In this document: in pieces, positions 14,728 to 23,640 of the stretch
How the letters are laid out: every line of letters begins with the position of its first letter
How positions within the stretch are numbered: position 1 is the stretch's first letter
Source of the DNA: Leptobacterium flavescens
GTDB lineage: Bacteria; Bacteroidota; Bacteroidia; Flavobacteriales; Flavobacteriaceae
Assembly: GCF_010671605.1 (NCBI RefSeq)
Contig: NZ_JAABOO010000003.1
Location: forward strand, 375,993 to 439,992
Reading direction: 5' to 3'
DNA: 64,000 bases
Made by a program: the position numbers and the translations under genes
Notes under the pieces: model-generated
What the model was told of the DNA's origin: nothing
Seen by the model: the letters and a program-made list of their open reading frames with translations, nothing else
Databases searched by the model: none

Positions 14728-14752
14728 TAAACAGGTTCGACCTGTTTTTTTG
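14728..14752 (+). promoter_or_regulatory. Hairpin in the ahcY leader
   Basis: ACAGGT, loop TCG, ACCTGT followed by seven T on the plus strand. In the minus-strand ahcY leader it is the same hairpin without a good T run. It does not resemble the SAH riboswitch that I know. It could stop antisense transcription into ahcY. Confidence 0.35.
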
Positions 14753-14766
14753 CGATTTTCAGTTTG

Positions 14767-14774
14767 CAAAGTTA
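14767..14774 (-). promoter_or_regulatory. Bacteroidota -7 box of ahcY
   Basis: Minus strand TAACTTTG matches TAnnTTTG exactly, ~70 nt upstream of the ahcY start codon. Confidence 0.5.
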
Positions 14775-14794
14775 CGTAATAACATTTAGAATTA

Positions 14795-15418
14795 ATGCCT
14801 CTTTACAAAAGTATAACAGATCACCCGGCTACTAAAGTTCTGATTTGGAAGATAGAAGAATCTGAGGAGGCTCTTCAAAAGGGTATCCAACTCACCTCTC
14901 ATTGTCAAAATCGCCTGGATTCTATGAAATCGGAGATCCACAGAAGGGGTTTCCTGAGTGTCCGGCAATTGCTGAGAGAAGCAGGCTATACTCCCTCAGA
15001 TCTTTATTATGATACGGAAGGAAGGCCGCATCTGAGAGACGGAAAAAAGATCTCCATTACACATTCCTTTATTTTTTCTGCCATCATAGTCAGCGATAGC
15101 ATTATCGGGATCGATATCGAAAAACAAAGGGAAAAAATTAAGAATATAGCTCATAAATTTGTAGATTATGAGATGTCCTATCTCCGGAACGGGGAGATGG
15201 TACGGATGCTTACCGTAATCTGGTGTGCCAAGGAAAGCCTGTACAAGGCTTATGCTACCAACGGGGTGAGTTTTAAAAATAATATCAAGGTGATCCCGTT
15301 TAACTTGGAAGAACCCGCACTGATCGCCTGGATACAATACGAAGGGGATTTGCAGAAATACGCACTGAATTTCCTGGAATTTGAAGGATTCAGCTGCGCT
15401 TATGCCTTAAAACTATGA
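14795..15418 (+). CDS. 4'-phosphopantetheinyl transferase superfamily protein
   Basis: A 207-aa protein expected to transfer the phosphopantetheine arm of CoA to a carrier-protein serine. The Mg-binding motif GIDIEKQ (around residue 108) and the downstream WCAKESLYKAY helix are the two hallmark elements of the family, and SITHSF precedes them as usual. The Sfp-like double-domain length suggests a broad-range enzyme rather than AcpS. It opens a plus-strand run of six tightly packed or overlapping genes; its stop codon overlaps the start of the GGGP synthase gene by 4 nt (ATGA). Confidence 0.85.
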   Translation: MPLYKSITDHPATKVLIWKIEESEEALQKGIQLTSHCQNRLDSMKSEIHRRGFLSVRQLLREAGYTPSDLYYDTEGRPHLRDGKKISITHSFIFSAIIVSDSIIGIDIEKQREKIKNIAHKFVDYEMSYLRNGEMVRMLTVIWCAKESLYKAYATNGVSFKNNIKVIPFNLEEPALIAWIQYEGDLQKYALNFLEFEGFSCAYALKL

Positions 15419-16161
15419 TAAACAACCTGTATCGCCATATCGCTAATGCCCGGGTTAACGGAGAAAAATTACTGGCGGTCCTGATAGACCCCGACAAGAT
15501 CTCCCCGGAAGAGATACCTTCTTTTATTAAGAATGTCAACCAGTCGGTGGCCACCCATATTTTTGTGGGTGGGAGTACGGTAGAAGAAGGAATGACCGAA
15601 CAGGTGGTAAAAGCGATCAAAAAATATACGGTACTCCCGGTTATTTTGTTTCCCGGAGATGAGAGCCAGATCACCGAAGAGGCTGACGGACTGTTGTTTT
15701 TATCTCTTCTCTCCGGAAGGAATCCGGAATACCTGATCGATCAGCATGTTCGCGCTGTTCCAAAACTGATTTCCTCCGAACTGGAGATCATTCCCACCTC
15801 CTATTTGCTTATAGACGGAGGGAAGAAAACCTCGACCCAGAAGGTAAGCAGGACCAGTCCGATAGATCCGGAAGACAGAAAGCAGATCGTTCATACGGCT
15901 CTGGCAGGAGAATTTCTGGGACATAAACTTATTTACCTGGAGGCAGGAAGCGGAGCAAAATATCCAATCCCTCCCGACCTGATCGGGGAAGTCTGTACAG
16001 CTGTATCCATTCCTGTTATTGTGGGAGGGGGGATCAGACAGAAAGAACAGATAGATGCTGCCTATACTTCGGGAGCAGACATGGTAGTTATCGGAACTGC
16101 CTTCGAACAGGACCATAACTTTTTTAAAGAATTAAAGAAAGCACATGAAGATATCCGTTGA
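15415..16161 (+). CDS. Geranylgeranylglyceryl/heptaprenylglyceryl phosphate synthase family (PcrB/GGGPS)
   Basis: A 248-aa TIM-barrel prenyltransferase that joins glycerol-1-phosphate to a long prenyl diphosphate. Motifs: LAVLIDPDK at the N-terminus, LIYLEAGSGAKYPIPPDLI, and the phosphate-binding VGGGIRQKEQIDAAYTSGAD then VVIGTAFEQ. Bacteroidota carry the group II type, whose physiological product in these bacteria is not settled. It is translationally coupled to the gene before it (4-nt overlap) and overlaps the next by 17 nt. Confidence 0.9.
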   Translation: MINNLYRHIANARVNGEKLLAVLIDPDKISPEEIPSFIKNVNQSVATHIFVGGSTVEEGMTEQVVKAIKKYTVLPVILFPGDESQITEEADGLLFLSLLSGRNPEYLIDQHVRAVPKLISSELEIIPTSYLLIDGGKKTSTQKVSRTSPIDPEDRKQIVHTALAGEFLGHKLIYLEAGSGAKYPIPPDLIGEVCTAVSIPVIVGGGIRQKEQIDAAYTSGADMVVIGTAFEQDHNFFKELKKAHEDIR

Positions 16162-16405
16162 ACTGACCCTGACTCCGCTTCAGGACGATTTTGAGACTCC
16201 GATAAAATCTTTTATAAAACAACTGAGGGCTTCCGGTTTTACGGTGCTGGAAAATCCGTTAAGTACACAGGTTTTCGGAGATTATGACGACCTGATGCCC
16301 TTTCTGACCAGAGAGATCAAAACTACTTTCGCGAATACCGATCACGTACTTTTGAATATGAAAATTGTTAAGTCAGACAGAAGCGATTATGAGCCAGATT
16401 TTTGA
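16145..16405 (+). CDS. Thiamine-binding protein, YkoF/MTH1187 family
   Basis: An 86-aa protein with a ferredoxin-like fold pattern: MKISVELTLTPLQDDFETPI, a helix, then LSTQVFGDYDDLM and HVLLNMKIVK. This is the MTH1187/YkoF superfamily (PF01910), several members of which bind thiamine or its hydroxymethylpyrimidine moiety. No signal peptide, so it acts in the cytosol. It overlaps both neighbours (17 nt before, 17 nt after with pnuC), a sign of strict co-expression. With PnuC next door and a TPP-riboswitch receptor 7 kb away it probably serves thiamine uptake, though ligand binding cannot be read from the sequence. Confidence 0.75.
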   Translation: MKISVELTLTPLQDDFETPIKSFIKQLRASGFTVLENPLSTQVFGDYDDLMPFLTREIKTTFANTDHVLLNMKIVKSDRSDYEPDF

Positions 16406-17027
16406 TTTTTTCATCGAAGCATACCGGGAAACACCCACCTCTTTTATCCTGCTTGAAGCCATTGCTTTTCTATTCGGAATTGCCAGTGTCTATTATGCAA
16501 AAAAAGAGAATATCCTCGTGTATCCCACGGGATTAGTAGCGACTGTCATAACGGTTTACCTGCTGTACAAGGCACAATATTTTGGCGATATGACCATGAA
16601 TTTCTACTATTCTGTCATGAGTATTTACGGCTGGTATAACTGGGCAAGGAAGAAGGACAATAAATTTGTGGTTCCCATCTCCCGGACCAATTCCCGGGAA
16701 AAAATGATAGGAATAGTACTATTTGTCCTGACCATGATCATTACCTACGGAGTTTATAAATTCTTCGACTATGAGTTGAAAACCGAGAATTATATTGATA
16801 TTTTTACTTCTGGTGTATTTTTCACTGCCATGTGGTATATGGCAACCAAAAAAATAGAGAATTGGACGCTCTGGATCCTCGGAGACTTGATCACCGTACC
16901 TCTTTATGCATACAGGGGACTGGGAATGTTGTCTCTGCAATATTTAATTTTTACCATACTGGCAATTCAAGGCTATTTAGCATGGAGGAAAAGTTTAGAC
17001 AACAGGCAAGTAATATTGTCAAAATAG
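16389..17027 (+). CDS. PnuC-family vitamin/nucleoside transporter
   Basis: A 212-aa inner-membrane protein with about seven hydrophobic segments and the PnuC signatures MSIYGWYNW and LGDLITVPLYAYRG. I use the ATG at 16389, within the thiamine-binding gene; the in-frame TTG at 16365 is less likely. PnuC proteins move nicotinamide riboside by facilitated diffusion with trapping by phosphorylation; PnuT relatives in Bacteroidota move thiamine. The neighbours point both ways: a thiamine-binding protein before it and a NadR-like kinase after it. I favour thiamine because of the TPP-controlled receptor nearby, but the substrate is open. Confidence 0.85.
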   Translation: MSQIFDFFIEAYRETPTSFILLEAIAFLFGIASVYYAKKENILVYPTGLVATVITVYLLYKAQYFGDMTMNFYYSVMSIYGWYNWARKKDNKFVVPISRTNSREKMIGIVLFVLTMIITYGVYKFFDYELKTENYIDIFTSGVFFTAMWYMATKKIENWTLWILGDLITVPLYAYRGLGMLSLQYLIFTILAIQGYLAWRKSLDNRQVILSK

Positions 17028-17563
17028 TATTGTTCGGTCCCGAATCTACCGGGAAAACAACGTTATCACAACAGCTGGCAAGGCACTACAATACCGTTTG
17101 GGTGCCCGAATATGCCCGGGAATACCTGCAGAACAAATGGAACAATGAACGCAAGACCTGCGAGCCGGAAGATCTGTTGCCTATTGCCGAAGGTCAGATA
17201 AAACTGGAGAACGATCTTGCAACCAAAGCATCTCAGGTACTGATCTGTGATACCGATTTGCTGGAAACCAAAGTGTATTCCGAAGCTTATTATATAGGAT
17301 CCTGCGATCCCGTCCTCGAAAAATATGCCCTGGAAAACACCTACGACCTCTATTTTCTAACTTATATAGATGTTCCCTGGGTAGAGGACGACCTGAGAGA
17401 TAAGCCTAATGAGCGAAAGCAAATGTTCGAGCACTTTAGAAATGCGCTCGAAAAATACGATCGCCCCTATATTTTGCTAAAGGGTGATAAAAAAACCAGA
17501 TTGGAAACAGCCGTAAAAGCCATAGATAAACTCCTAAAAAAGTATGATAAGCATGCTGGATAA
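16982..17563 (+). CDS. NadR-like P-loop kinase
   Basis: A 193-aa protein starting at the ATG at 16982, inside the pnuC 3' end (46-nt overlap); a longer GTG-started frame is only pnuC shadow. The Walker A motif GPESTGKT lies at residues 19-26. The rest (YAREYL, ICDTDLLETKVYSE, VPWVEDDLRDKPNERKQMF) matches the ribosylnicotinamide-kinase domain of NadR. No adenylyltransferase domain is present. The kinase traps whatever PnuC imports: nicotinamide riboside if classical, or thiamine if the cluster is a B1 system. Confidence 0.85.
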   Translation: MEEKFRQQASNIVKIVLFGPESTGKTTLSQQLARHYNTVWVPEYAREYLQNKWNNERKTCEPEDLLPIAEGQIKLENDLATKASQVLICDTDLLETKVYSEAYYIGSCDPVLEKYALENTYDLYFLTYIDVPWVEDDLRDKPNERKQMFEHFRNALEKYDRPYILLKGDKKTRLETAVKAIDKLLKKYDKHAG

Positions 17564-19088
17564 AAGAGATTTGGAGCTCCTTGAGAAAAAGGGGATCACG
17601 GAAGAGAAATTATATCAGCAAATAGAAACCTTTAAAAAAGGTATTCCCTTTGTACGTCTGGCTGCATCGGCTACCGTAGATAACGGGATATGCCCCTGCC
17701 CTAAAGAACAAAAAGACACCTATATTGAGCTATTCGACCGATCTAAAGATACTCTCGACCTCCTGAAATTCGTTCCCGCATCGGGCGCAGCTACCAGGAT
17801 GTTTAAATCCCTGTTTTCTTTCCTGTCGGATTTTGACCCGGAAAAGGAAAGTTTGGATAGCTATATACAAAGAGAACAAGCTTCGGATATCAAAACTTTT
17901 TTTGACAGGATAGAGAATTTCCCTTTTTACAGGCAGATAAAAGACAAGCTGACCCATAGCATTGATGAGGATAAGGGAAAGCATCTTTTCGTAAAGGAAA
18001 TGCTGGACTCCGATGCCTTGAATTTTGGCGATTACCCTAAGGGATTGCTCCCTTTTCACTTATATCAGGGCCGGATGGCGACCGCTTTTGAAGAACATTT
18101 AAGAGAGGCGGCGGTTTACAGCACTTCCGGTGGAAATTCAACGCTGCATTTTACAGTTTCTGAGGCTCATAAGGAGCAGTTTCAGGATGAATTTAAAAAG
18201 TTGAAGGAAGAAGTGGAAGCAGGAACTTCGGTGAATTTTAAAGTGTCTTTTTCCTGCCAGAAACCTTCAACCGATACGGTTGCTGTAGACCCTGAAAACA
18301 ATATCTTCCGACAAGATGATGGTTCTATTCTTTTCAGGCCTTCAGGTCACGGAGCCCTGATAGAAAACCTGAATGAGCAGGATGCCGATATTATTTTTAT
18401 TAAGAATATAGATAATGTGGTGGTCAAAACTTATAAAGATGAGGTTTGCGATTACAAAAAGGTCCTGGCCGGAAAATTACTGGAAGTACAGAAAACAGCT
18501 TTTCGGTTTGCGGAACTTCTGGATAGGGAGGCCGATATTCCCGGAGAAGAATTAAAAAAGATCAGGGAGTTTGTAGAAGATCAGCTTCATGTTTCTCTGG
18601 GAGACGACTTTAAAGACATGGAAGCAGGAGATCGCAGGGCTATCCTGCAAAGAGTGATCAACAGGCCTATCAGGATTTGCGGTATGGTAAAGAATGAGGG
18701 AGAACCCGGAGGAGGGCCCTTCTGGATAACCAATAAAAACGGGAATACTTCCTTGCAGATCATAGAATCGGCCCAGATAGATATAAATGATAAAGAACAG
18801 AAAGAGATCCTTCAGGGTTCAACACATTTTAATCCGGTAGACCTGGTTTGCGGGGTGCGGAATTACAAAGGTGAAAAATACAACCTGCTGGATTTTGTAG
18901 ATGCTTCACAAGGATTTATTACCGATAAAACAAGTCAGGGAAGGAAGTTGAAAGCTTTAGAACTCCCCGGACTATGGAACGGGGCCATGGCTCGCTGGAA
19001 TACTCTTTTTGTTGAAGTTCCCTTAATAACATTCAATCCGGTAAAAACAGTAAACGACCTGTTGAAGCCTGCCCATCAGATGAGTTGA
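17544..19088 (+). CDS. DUF4301 family protein
   Basis: A 514-aa protein of the Bacteroidota DUF4301 family, recognised by FVPASGAATRMFKSLFSFL near residue 75 and the later KNEGEPGGGPFW motif. The PASGAATRM segment resembles the glycine-rich loop of nucleotidyltransferases, but no activity is established that I know of. The first ATG at 17544 overlaps the kinase gene by 20 nt; the ATG at 17553 is equally possible. Its repeated coupling to a PnuC/kinase pair suggests a role in vitamin or nucleotide salvage. Last gene of the run. Confidence 0.8.
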   Translation: MISMLDKRDLELLEKKGITEEKLYQQIETFKKGIPFVRLAASATVDNGICPCPKEQKDTYIELFDRSKDTLDLLKFVPASGAATRMFKSLFSFLSDFDPEKESLDSYIQREQASDIKTFFDRIENFPFYRQIKDKLTHSIDEDKGKHLFVKEMLDSDALNFGDYPKGLLPFHLYQGRMATAFEEHLREAAVYSTSGGNSTLHFTVSEAHKEQFQDEFKKLKEEVEAGTSVNFKVSFSCQKPSTDTVAVDPENNIFRQDDGSILFRPSGHGALIENLNEQDADIIFIKNIDNVVVKTYKDEVCDYKKVLAGKLLEVQKTAFRFAELLDREADIPGEELKKIREFVEDQLHVSLGDDFKDMEAGDRRAILQRVINRPIRICGMVKNEGEPGGGPFWITNKNGNTSLQIIESAQIDINDKEQKEILQGSTHFNPVDLVCGVRNYKGEKYNLLDFVDASQGFITDKTSQGRKLKALELPGLWNGAMARWNTLFVEVPLITFNPVKTVNDLLKPAHQMS

Positions 19089-19227
19089 ATACTGTGGAAA
19101 TATTCCCCAAAAAGGAACAGAAAGACCACAGTTTTCTACAATTGGAAAAACCATTGTAATCAGATCTATTTTTTTAAAATACTGATATTTAGGTATTTGA
19201 TCGAAAAATCCTGCCTGATATTCTTTT

Positions 19228-19243
19228 TGGTACAATAATTCCT
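19228..19243 (+). promoter_or_regulatory. Sigma-54-like promoter (weak)
   Basis: TGGTAC, five bases, TTCCT matches the -24 element of TGGCAC-N5-TTGCW but has C in place of the key G of the -12 element. It lies ~54 nt before the small exported protein gene, which is next to a sigma-54 activator gene. Confidence 0.25.
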
Positions 19244-19296
19244 CTTAAAAGGGTAATTTAGTTTAAAATATCCATTAAAAATTAAACCTATTTATT

Positions 19297-19593
19297 ATGA
19301 AAAAAGTATTTATCGTTTCTGCATTTATGTTAGGCTTTGCAACAGTTTCAGGAGTTTATGCAGATACGGCAATTAATGATGAGATTATTTATGTTCAGGA
19401 CGGATTTGTAGCTATTGCAGGTGAGGAGCTACCCGACGCCGTAAAAAAAGCTTTAGCCAAAGACTATCCGAATGCCGAGTTGGTAAAAGCCTATGTAAAT
19501 AAGGATAAACAATACAAACTTGAACTTAGCGTAGAGGGCGAAGCCAAGACTGTTTATGCTAACGAAAAAGGAGAATGGATAGATGTTGAATAA
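19297..19593 (+). CDS. Small periplasmic PepSY-like protein
   Basis: A 98-aa protein with a signal peptide (residues 1-22, ending GVYA). The mature ~75 residues (LPDAVKKALAKDYPNAELVK, then YKLELSVEGEAKTVYANEKG) have the helix-then-strands pattern of PepSY-like beta-lactamase-inhibitor-type domains common in Bacteroidota. It sits alone upstream of the response-regulator gene with its own strong terminator. In other Bacteroidota such proteins often accompany two-component systems; a role as sensor input or regulated output is inference. Confidence 0.6.
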   Translation: MKKVFIVSAFMLGFATVSGVYADTAINDEIIYVQDGFVAIAGEELPDAVKKALAKDYPNAELVKAYVNKDKQYKLELSVEGEAKTVYANEKGEWIDVE

Positions 19594-19634
19594 GAGTTGA
19601 GCATATATTCAATTGTTCAGGTTACTATTTGGTA

Positions 19635-19663
19635 AGAGGTCGCTTTATGCGGCCTCTTTTTTT
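19635..19663 (+). terminator. Intrinsic terminator
   Basis: AGAGGTCGC, loop TTTAT, GCGGCCTCT (9 bp, one G-U), then seven T. Confidence 0.8.
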
Positions 19664-19723
19664 ATTGTTTTTTTAAAGTCTTGCCCCGGCCTTTTCAACG
19701 TATATTAAACAAAGTGTAACCTG

Positions 19724-21049
19724 ATGCCTAAGATCCTGCTTATTGAAGATGATGTAGCATTTTCTAAAATGCTGGCTTCCTTTTTAACCAAAAAAGGATA
19801 CCTGGTTTCTACAGATTTTAATGCCCGGAATATTTCACGAACCATAAAAGAAACCGGTTTCGACCTGGTACTCACCGATATGCGCCTGCCCGAAAAAGAC
19901 GGCATTGCGGTCCTGGATGAGATCAAAGCGGTAGATCGCCAGCTTCCGGTAGTGCTTATGACAGGTTATGCCGATGTTCCCACCGCTGTAAAAGCTATGA
20001 AAAAAGGAGCCTTCGATTATATTTCCAAACCCTTTCGCCAGGATGAAGTACTGAGTATTATTTCAAGGGCCCTGGAGCAGAAAAGTAAATTACGGGCCGA
20101 AGAAAAACTGCCTGCCAAAAAGCTTCCGGAAACCTTTGTTCCCGGGACCAGTGCAGAATCCCTGAAACTTCATGAGCATATTCAGTTGGTGGCTCCTACC
20201 GATATGTCGGTCCTTATCAGGGGAGAAAGCGGTACGGGAAAGGAAGTGGTTGCAAAGACCATTCACATGCTAAGCAATAGAAGCGATCGTAATTTTGTGG
20301 CCGTCGATTGCGGAGCCATTCCCAAGGAGATCGCAGCCAGCGAATTTTTTGGTCACCTCAAAGGTGCTTTTACCGGGGCTATCGACAATAAGACCGGAAG
20401 TTTTGTGGCTGCCGATAGAGGTACGATCTTCCTGGATGAGGTAGGTAACCTTTCCTATGAGATCCAGGTGCAGTTATTAAGGGCACTTCAGGAACGAAAA
20501 ATAAAACCCATAGGGAGTAACGAAACAATAGATGTTGATGTACGGGTACTGGCAGCAACCAATGAAAACCTGGAAGAGGCGGTAGAAAAAGGACATTTCA
20601 GGGAAGATCTTTTTCACAGGTTAAACGAATTCTCGGTAATTGTTCCCGGATTGTGTGATCGCCGGCAGGATATCGGAATATTTGCTGATCATTTCCTCAG
20701 ATCGGCTAATGCCTCCCTCGGAAGGAATATTAAAGGTTTTAGCCCGGAAGTACTGCAATTGTTCAATGAATATCGCTGGCCGGGCAACCTGAGGGAGCTT
20801 CAGAATGTCATTAAAAGGTCGGTACTACTCTCACGCGGAGAGCAGATCACCAAAGAAGTTTTACCTCCCGTTCTTTTTGAAAAAGGAAAAAAGGTGATCA
20901 AAGAGTTGTTTAACGAAGAGGAAGAACGCAGACTGATCGTAGAGACCCTCAAACAAACCGGAAATAACAAAAGCAGGGCGGCTCAGCTTTTAAATATCGA
21001 CCGCAAAACACTGTATAATAAACTCAAAAAATACGACCTGATCAGTTAA
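19724..21049 (+). CDS. Sigma-54-dependent response regulator (NtrC family)
   Basis: A 441-aa protein with three domains. The receiver (residues 1-120) has acidic pocket ED at 8-9 and phosphoacceptor Asp52 in LVLTDMRLPEKDG. The AAA+ domain (~135-370) has Walker A GESGTGKE and the sigma-54 contact loop GAFTGA. The Fis-type helix-turn-helix (~405-437) is NNKSRAAQLLNIDRKTLYNK. When phosphorylated it should remodel sigma-54 RNA polymerase at distant enhancers. The convergent hybrid kinase gene (8-nt overlap) is the obvious partner. Candidate target promoters in the window are at 19228 and 40944. Confidence 0.95.
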   Translation: MPKILLIEDDVAFSKMLASFLTKKGYLVSTDFNARNISRTIKETGFDLVLTDMRLPEKDGIAVLDEIKAVDRQLPVVLMTGYADVPTAVKAMKKGAFDYISKPFRQDEVLSIISRALEQKSKLRAEEKLPAKKLPETFVPGTSAESLKLHEHIQLVAPTDMSVLIRGESGTGKEVVAKTIHMLSNRSDRNFVAVDCGAIPKEIAASEFFGHLKGAFTGAIDNKTGSFVAADRGTIFLDEVGNLSYEIQVQLLRALQERKIKPIGSNETIDVDVRVLAATNENLEEAVEKGHFREDLFHRLNEFSVIVPGLCDRRQDIGIFADHFLRSANASLGRNIKGFSPEVLQLFNEYRWPGNLRELQNVIKRSVLLSRGEQITKEVLPPVLFEKGKKVIKELFNEEEERRLIVETLKQTGNNKSRAAQLLNIDRKTLYNKLKKYDLIS

Positions 21050-23489
21050 TCTCCTTTCTCAGGGATCGAATCAGCTTACCGATAAGATCATCCAGCTTGC
21101 GGATCACTCCACCACTCATCGAAATTTCATCGGTATTTTCGAGTTGGTTCAGGTAAAAAACAACATCATTGGCCTTTATCTGAACATACATGGGCTTCAT
21201 TTTATGGGCCGTTTCCCGTATGGCATTGAGGTCTTTGCTTTTAAAGGCTTTTTTAATCCGGCTGAGGTCCTGTTTAGTGTTCTTGAGGAAGGTGCCGAGT
21301 ACTTCCTTTACCAGGGCATGATCGTTCTGCAGGAACTGGAGCAGGTCGCTTAAATTATAGCTCTCTCCGTTCAGACTGATTGCCTTAACAGCTTCCGTTC
21401 TATAGGAGAAATTAACATCTTCGAAATGGGTTTCCAGGCAGTTTTTTATATCCCCCGGACTAAAGGGTTTTTTAATATGGCCTGTAAACAACTGCGACTT
21501 GTCTGCCGGGAGCTCTTCACTCAGGGCGCCGCTAATGGCAAAGACGGGCTGCTGCTTGTAATGAGGACTTTTTTTAAGAGCCGAAACAAAGCTGTAACCG
21601 TCCATCTGCGGCATCTGAATATCGGTAAAGACAATATCATAGGTAAAGGAAGGCAGTTCCTTTAAGGCGAGAGAGGCATCCTCAAAATCAAATACCAGGA
21701 TATTCCATTTCTGAAGGATCTCTTTAATAAGCCGCCTCAAAGCATTATTGTCATCAATAACAATAGCAACCAGACCTTTGGAAGATTCTGTTTTTTCCGT
21801 AGGAGGAAGAGTTTTTTTCTTTTTTCTCCTGGCCTTTTCCAATGGGAGTTGCAGGTTAAAAACACTGCCCTTACCTTTTTCACTCCGTACCGAAATATCA
21901 CCGCCCATGGCTATTGCCAGTTTTTTAGAAATGGCTAATCCAAGGCCGCTGCCCTCATAGTTTTTCTGTATTTCCTCATCCACTCTGGTAAATTCCTTAA
22001 AAACAGATTCCAGTTTATCTTTAGGGATGCCGATACCTGTATCTTCAACAATAATATTAATAAGCAGCTTACCGTCCTCTTGTTCTTTTTTGGTTATTTC
22101 CAGGCAAATATTGCCTTTGTGGGTGTATTTAAAGGCATTGCTAAGCAGATTGGTTGTAATTTGTTTGATCCGTAGCGGATCGCCTTTAAAGAAAGTGTTT
22201 TTCATCCCCGAAGGGAGTTTAAGCTCAAAATTCACCGCCTTTTTCTGATATACCGGCCGGACCGAATGAATGACCTCTTCTATCAGTTCACGTAGTGAAA
22301 AAACTTCTTTCTGAAGATAGAGGCTACCCGATTCCAGTTTGGAAAATGCCAGAAGGTCTTCTACCAGTTTTGTAATATATCCGGCAGAATTCTTTAGTTG
22401 ATGCACATACTTTTGTTGCTTGTTGCTGATAGAACTGTCCGACAGGAGATCGGTATAGCTGATAATGGAGCTCAAAGGAGTTTTAAGGTCGTGGCTTACC
22501 ATCCTGATGAGTTGTTCCCTGCTGTTCAGAACAGATTCGGCATAGTTTTTTGCTTCTTCCAGCTGTTTGCGGTACGACTGACTTTTCCAGAAATCGCTGA
22601 GAATAAGGAAGGAGAAAAGGATAATAAGGAGAAACCCAAGGATCCCCGCCAAGGTAATTATATGATTGGTCCGCTTTTGGGCGGTTTCCATGGCAATGTC
22701 TTTCTGAAGGGAATTCAGGAAGATCTCAGACTCTATATGGGTAATGATCTTTCGCAGTTGTTCAGAGAGGACAAAATCGTTTTCCACAAGCTCCTTCTCC
22801 TTTGCCTGGAGGGAAACCCTCGCATTTTGAGCCTCTGCACGCAGATCTTTCAGCAGTAATTTGGAAGCCGTAACGATAGAATCCACCGTCTTTTTACCGG
22901 GAGCATTCTCCGGATCTTCCTCCAGATTCTCATTCAGGATACCCACCAGTTTATCGATCACTTCCCGCTGATAACTTTCCAGTTTTTCGGGTTCTTCCAC
23001 CAGATGATCTATAGTGATCTTCCCAAGGGAGGATTCCATTTTAGTAAGTTCTTCTATCCCGACCTTAAAGGAAATATCGGTTTCGTTGTTTATTTTGATG
23101 CGTCTCAGTTCCTTAATATTCTCATATTTTCTTTTTAAGAGGATGGAAATACTGTCTAATTGCTGAAGCTGATAACTGATGTCGATAGATCTTTTAAGGG
23201 TATCTATCTCGTCAATAATGGAAGTAACACTTTCGGTGTACATGTCAAAATTGTGCTTGGTAGCCGAGTATAGCGTAGCCTTTGCCAGGTTTTCGTTTTC
23301 ATACATATGGGCCAGCAGGGAGCTTATCTTCAGGAGTTTTTCACTCTCTCCTGAAGAATTGCTTTTGGTGTAGAAGGCAGGCGATTCCTTATAAATAAAC
23401 CAGGCTGCAACGATAACCAGGATACCGAGGAGGAGGTAGCTGAAGAACACTTTCAGGGTTATATTTGTTTTTTTGGGATACGCCTTCAT
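21042..23489 (-). CDS. Hybrid sensor histidine kinase with receiver and Hpt domains
   Basis: An 815-aa membrane kinase. TM1 (about residues 12-28) and TM2 (about 275-297) enclose a helical periplasmic sensor of ~245 residues. The cytoplasmic part has HisKA (MVSHDLKTPLSSIISYTDLL), HATPase (NAFKYTHKG, VEDTGIGIPKDKL, GSGLGLAISKKL), a receiver (VFTDIQMPQMDGYSF) and a C-terminal Hpt domain (IRETAHKMKPMY). This is a full internal phosphorelay that would hand phosphate to a separate response regulator, most simply the convergent NtrC-type gene. The input signal is not apparent. Confidence 0.93.
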   Translation of the reverse strand: MKAYPKKTNITLKVFFSYLLLGILVIVAAWFIYKESPAFYTKSNSSGESEKLLKISSLLAHMYENENLAKATLYSATKHNFDMYTESVTSIIDEIDTLKRSIDISYQLQQLDSISILLKRKYENIKELRRIKINNETDISFKVGIEELTKMESSLGKITIDHLVEEPEKLESYQREVIDKLVGILNENLEEDPENAPGKKTVDSIVTASKLLLKDLRAEAQNARVSLQAKEKELVENDFVLSEQLRKIITHIESEIFLNSLQKDIAMETAQKRTNHIITLAGILGFLLIILFSFLILSDFWKSQSYRKQLEEAKNYAESVLNSREQLIRMVSHDLKTPLSSIISYTDLLSDSSISNKQQKYVHQLKNSAGYITKLVEDLLAFSKLESGSLYLQKEVFSLRELIEEVIHSVRPVYQKKAVNFELKLPSGMKNTFFKGDPLRIKQITTNLLSNAFKYTHKGNICLEITKKEQEDGKLLINIIVEDTGIGIPKDKLESVFKEFTRVDEEIQKNYEGSGLGLAISKKLAIAMGGDISVRSEKGKGSVFNLQLPLEKARRKKKKTLPPTEKTESSKGLVAIVIDDNNALRRLIKEILQKWNILVFDFEDASLALKELPSFTYDIVFTDIQMPQMDGYSFVSALKKSPHYKQQPVFAISGALSEELPADKSQLFTGHIKKPFSPGDIKNCLETHFEDVNFSYRTEAVKAISLNGESYNLSDLLQFLQNDHALVKEVLGTFLKNTKQDLSRIKKAFKSKDLNAIRETAHKMKPMYVQIKANDVVFYLNQLENTDEISMSGGVIRKLDDLIGKLIRSLRKEIN

Positions 23490-23535
23490 TAAAAGCTTTT
23501 CTATTAAATACGATCAGAATTCCCTAAATAGTCTT

Positions 23536-23543
23536 TATCTTTG
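23536..23543 (+). promoter_or_regulatory. Bacteroidota -7 box for the TPP-riboswitch transcript
   Basis: TATCTTTG is an exact TAnnTTTG match, about 10 nt before the riboswitch fold begins. Confidence 0.6.
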
Positions 23544-23550
23544 CGCCGTC

Positions 23551-23640
23551 TCATAAGGGGTGCCTGTCTTGACTTTTTAAGATAAGCTGAGATCATACCC
23601 AATGAACCTGGGCAGGTAATGCTGCTAAGGGAGGACCGAG
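23551..23640 (+). ncRNA. TPP (thiamine pyrophosphate) riboswitch
   Basis: Carries the conserved THI-element blocks in order: AGGGGTGCC, AGCTGAGATCATACCC, TGAACCTG and GGTAATGCTGCTAAGGGAG. It lies between the -7 box and the TonB-receptor gene on the same strand, so it should shut the receptor off when TPP is plentiful. Confidence 0.93.
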
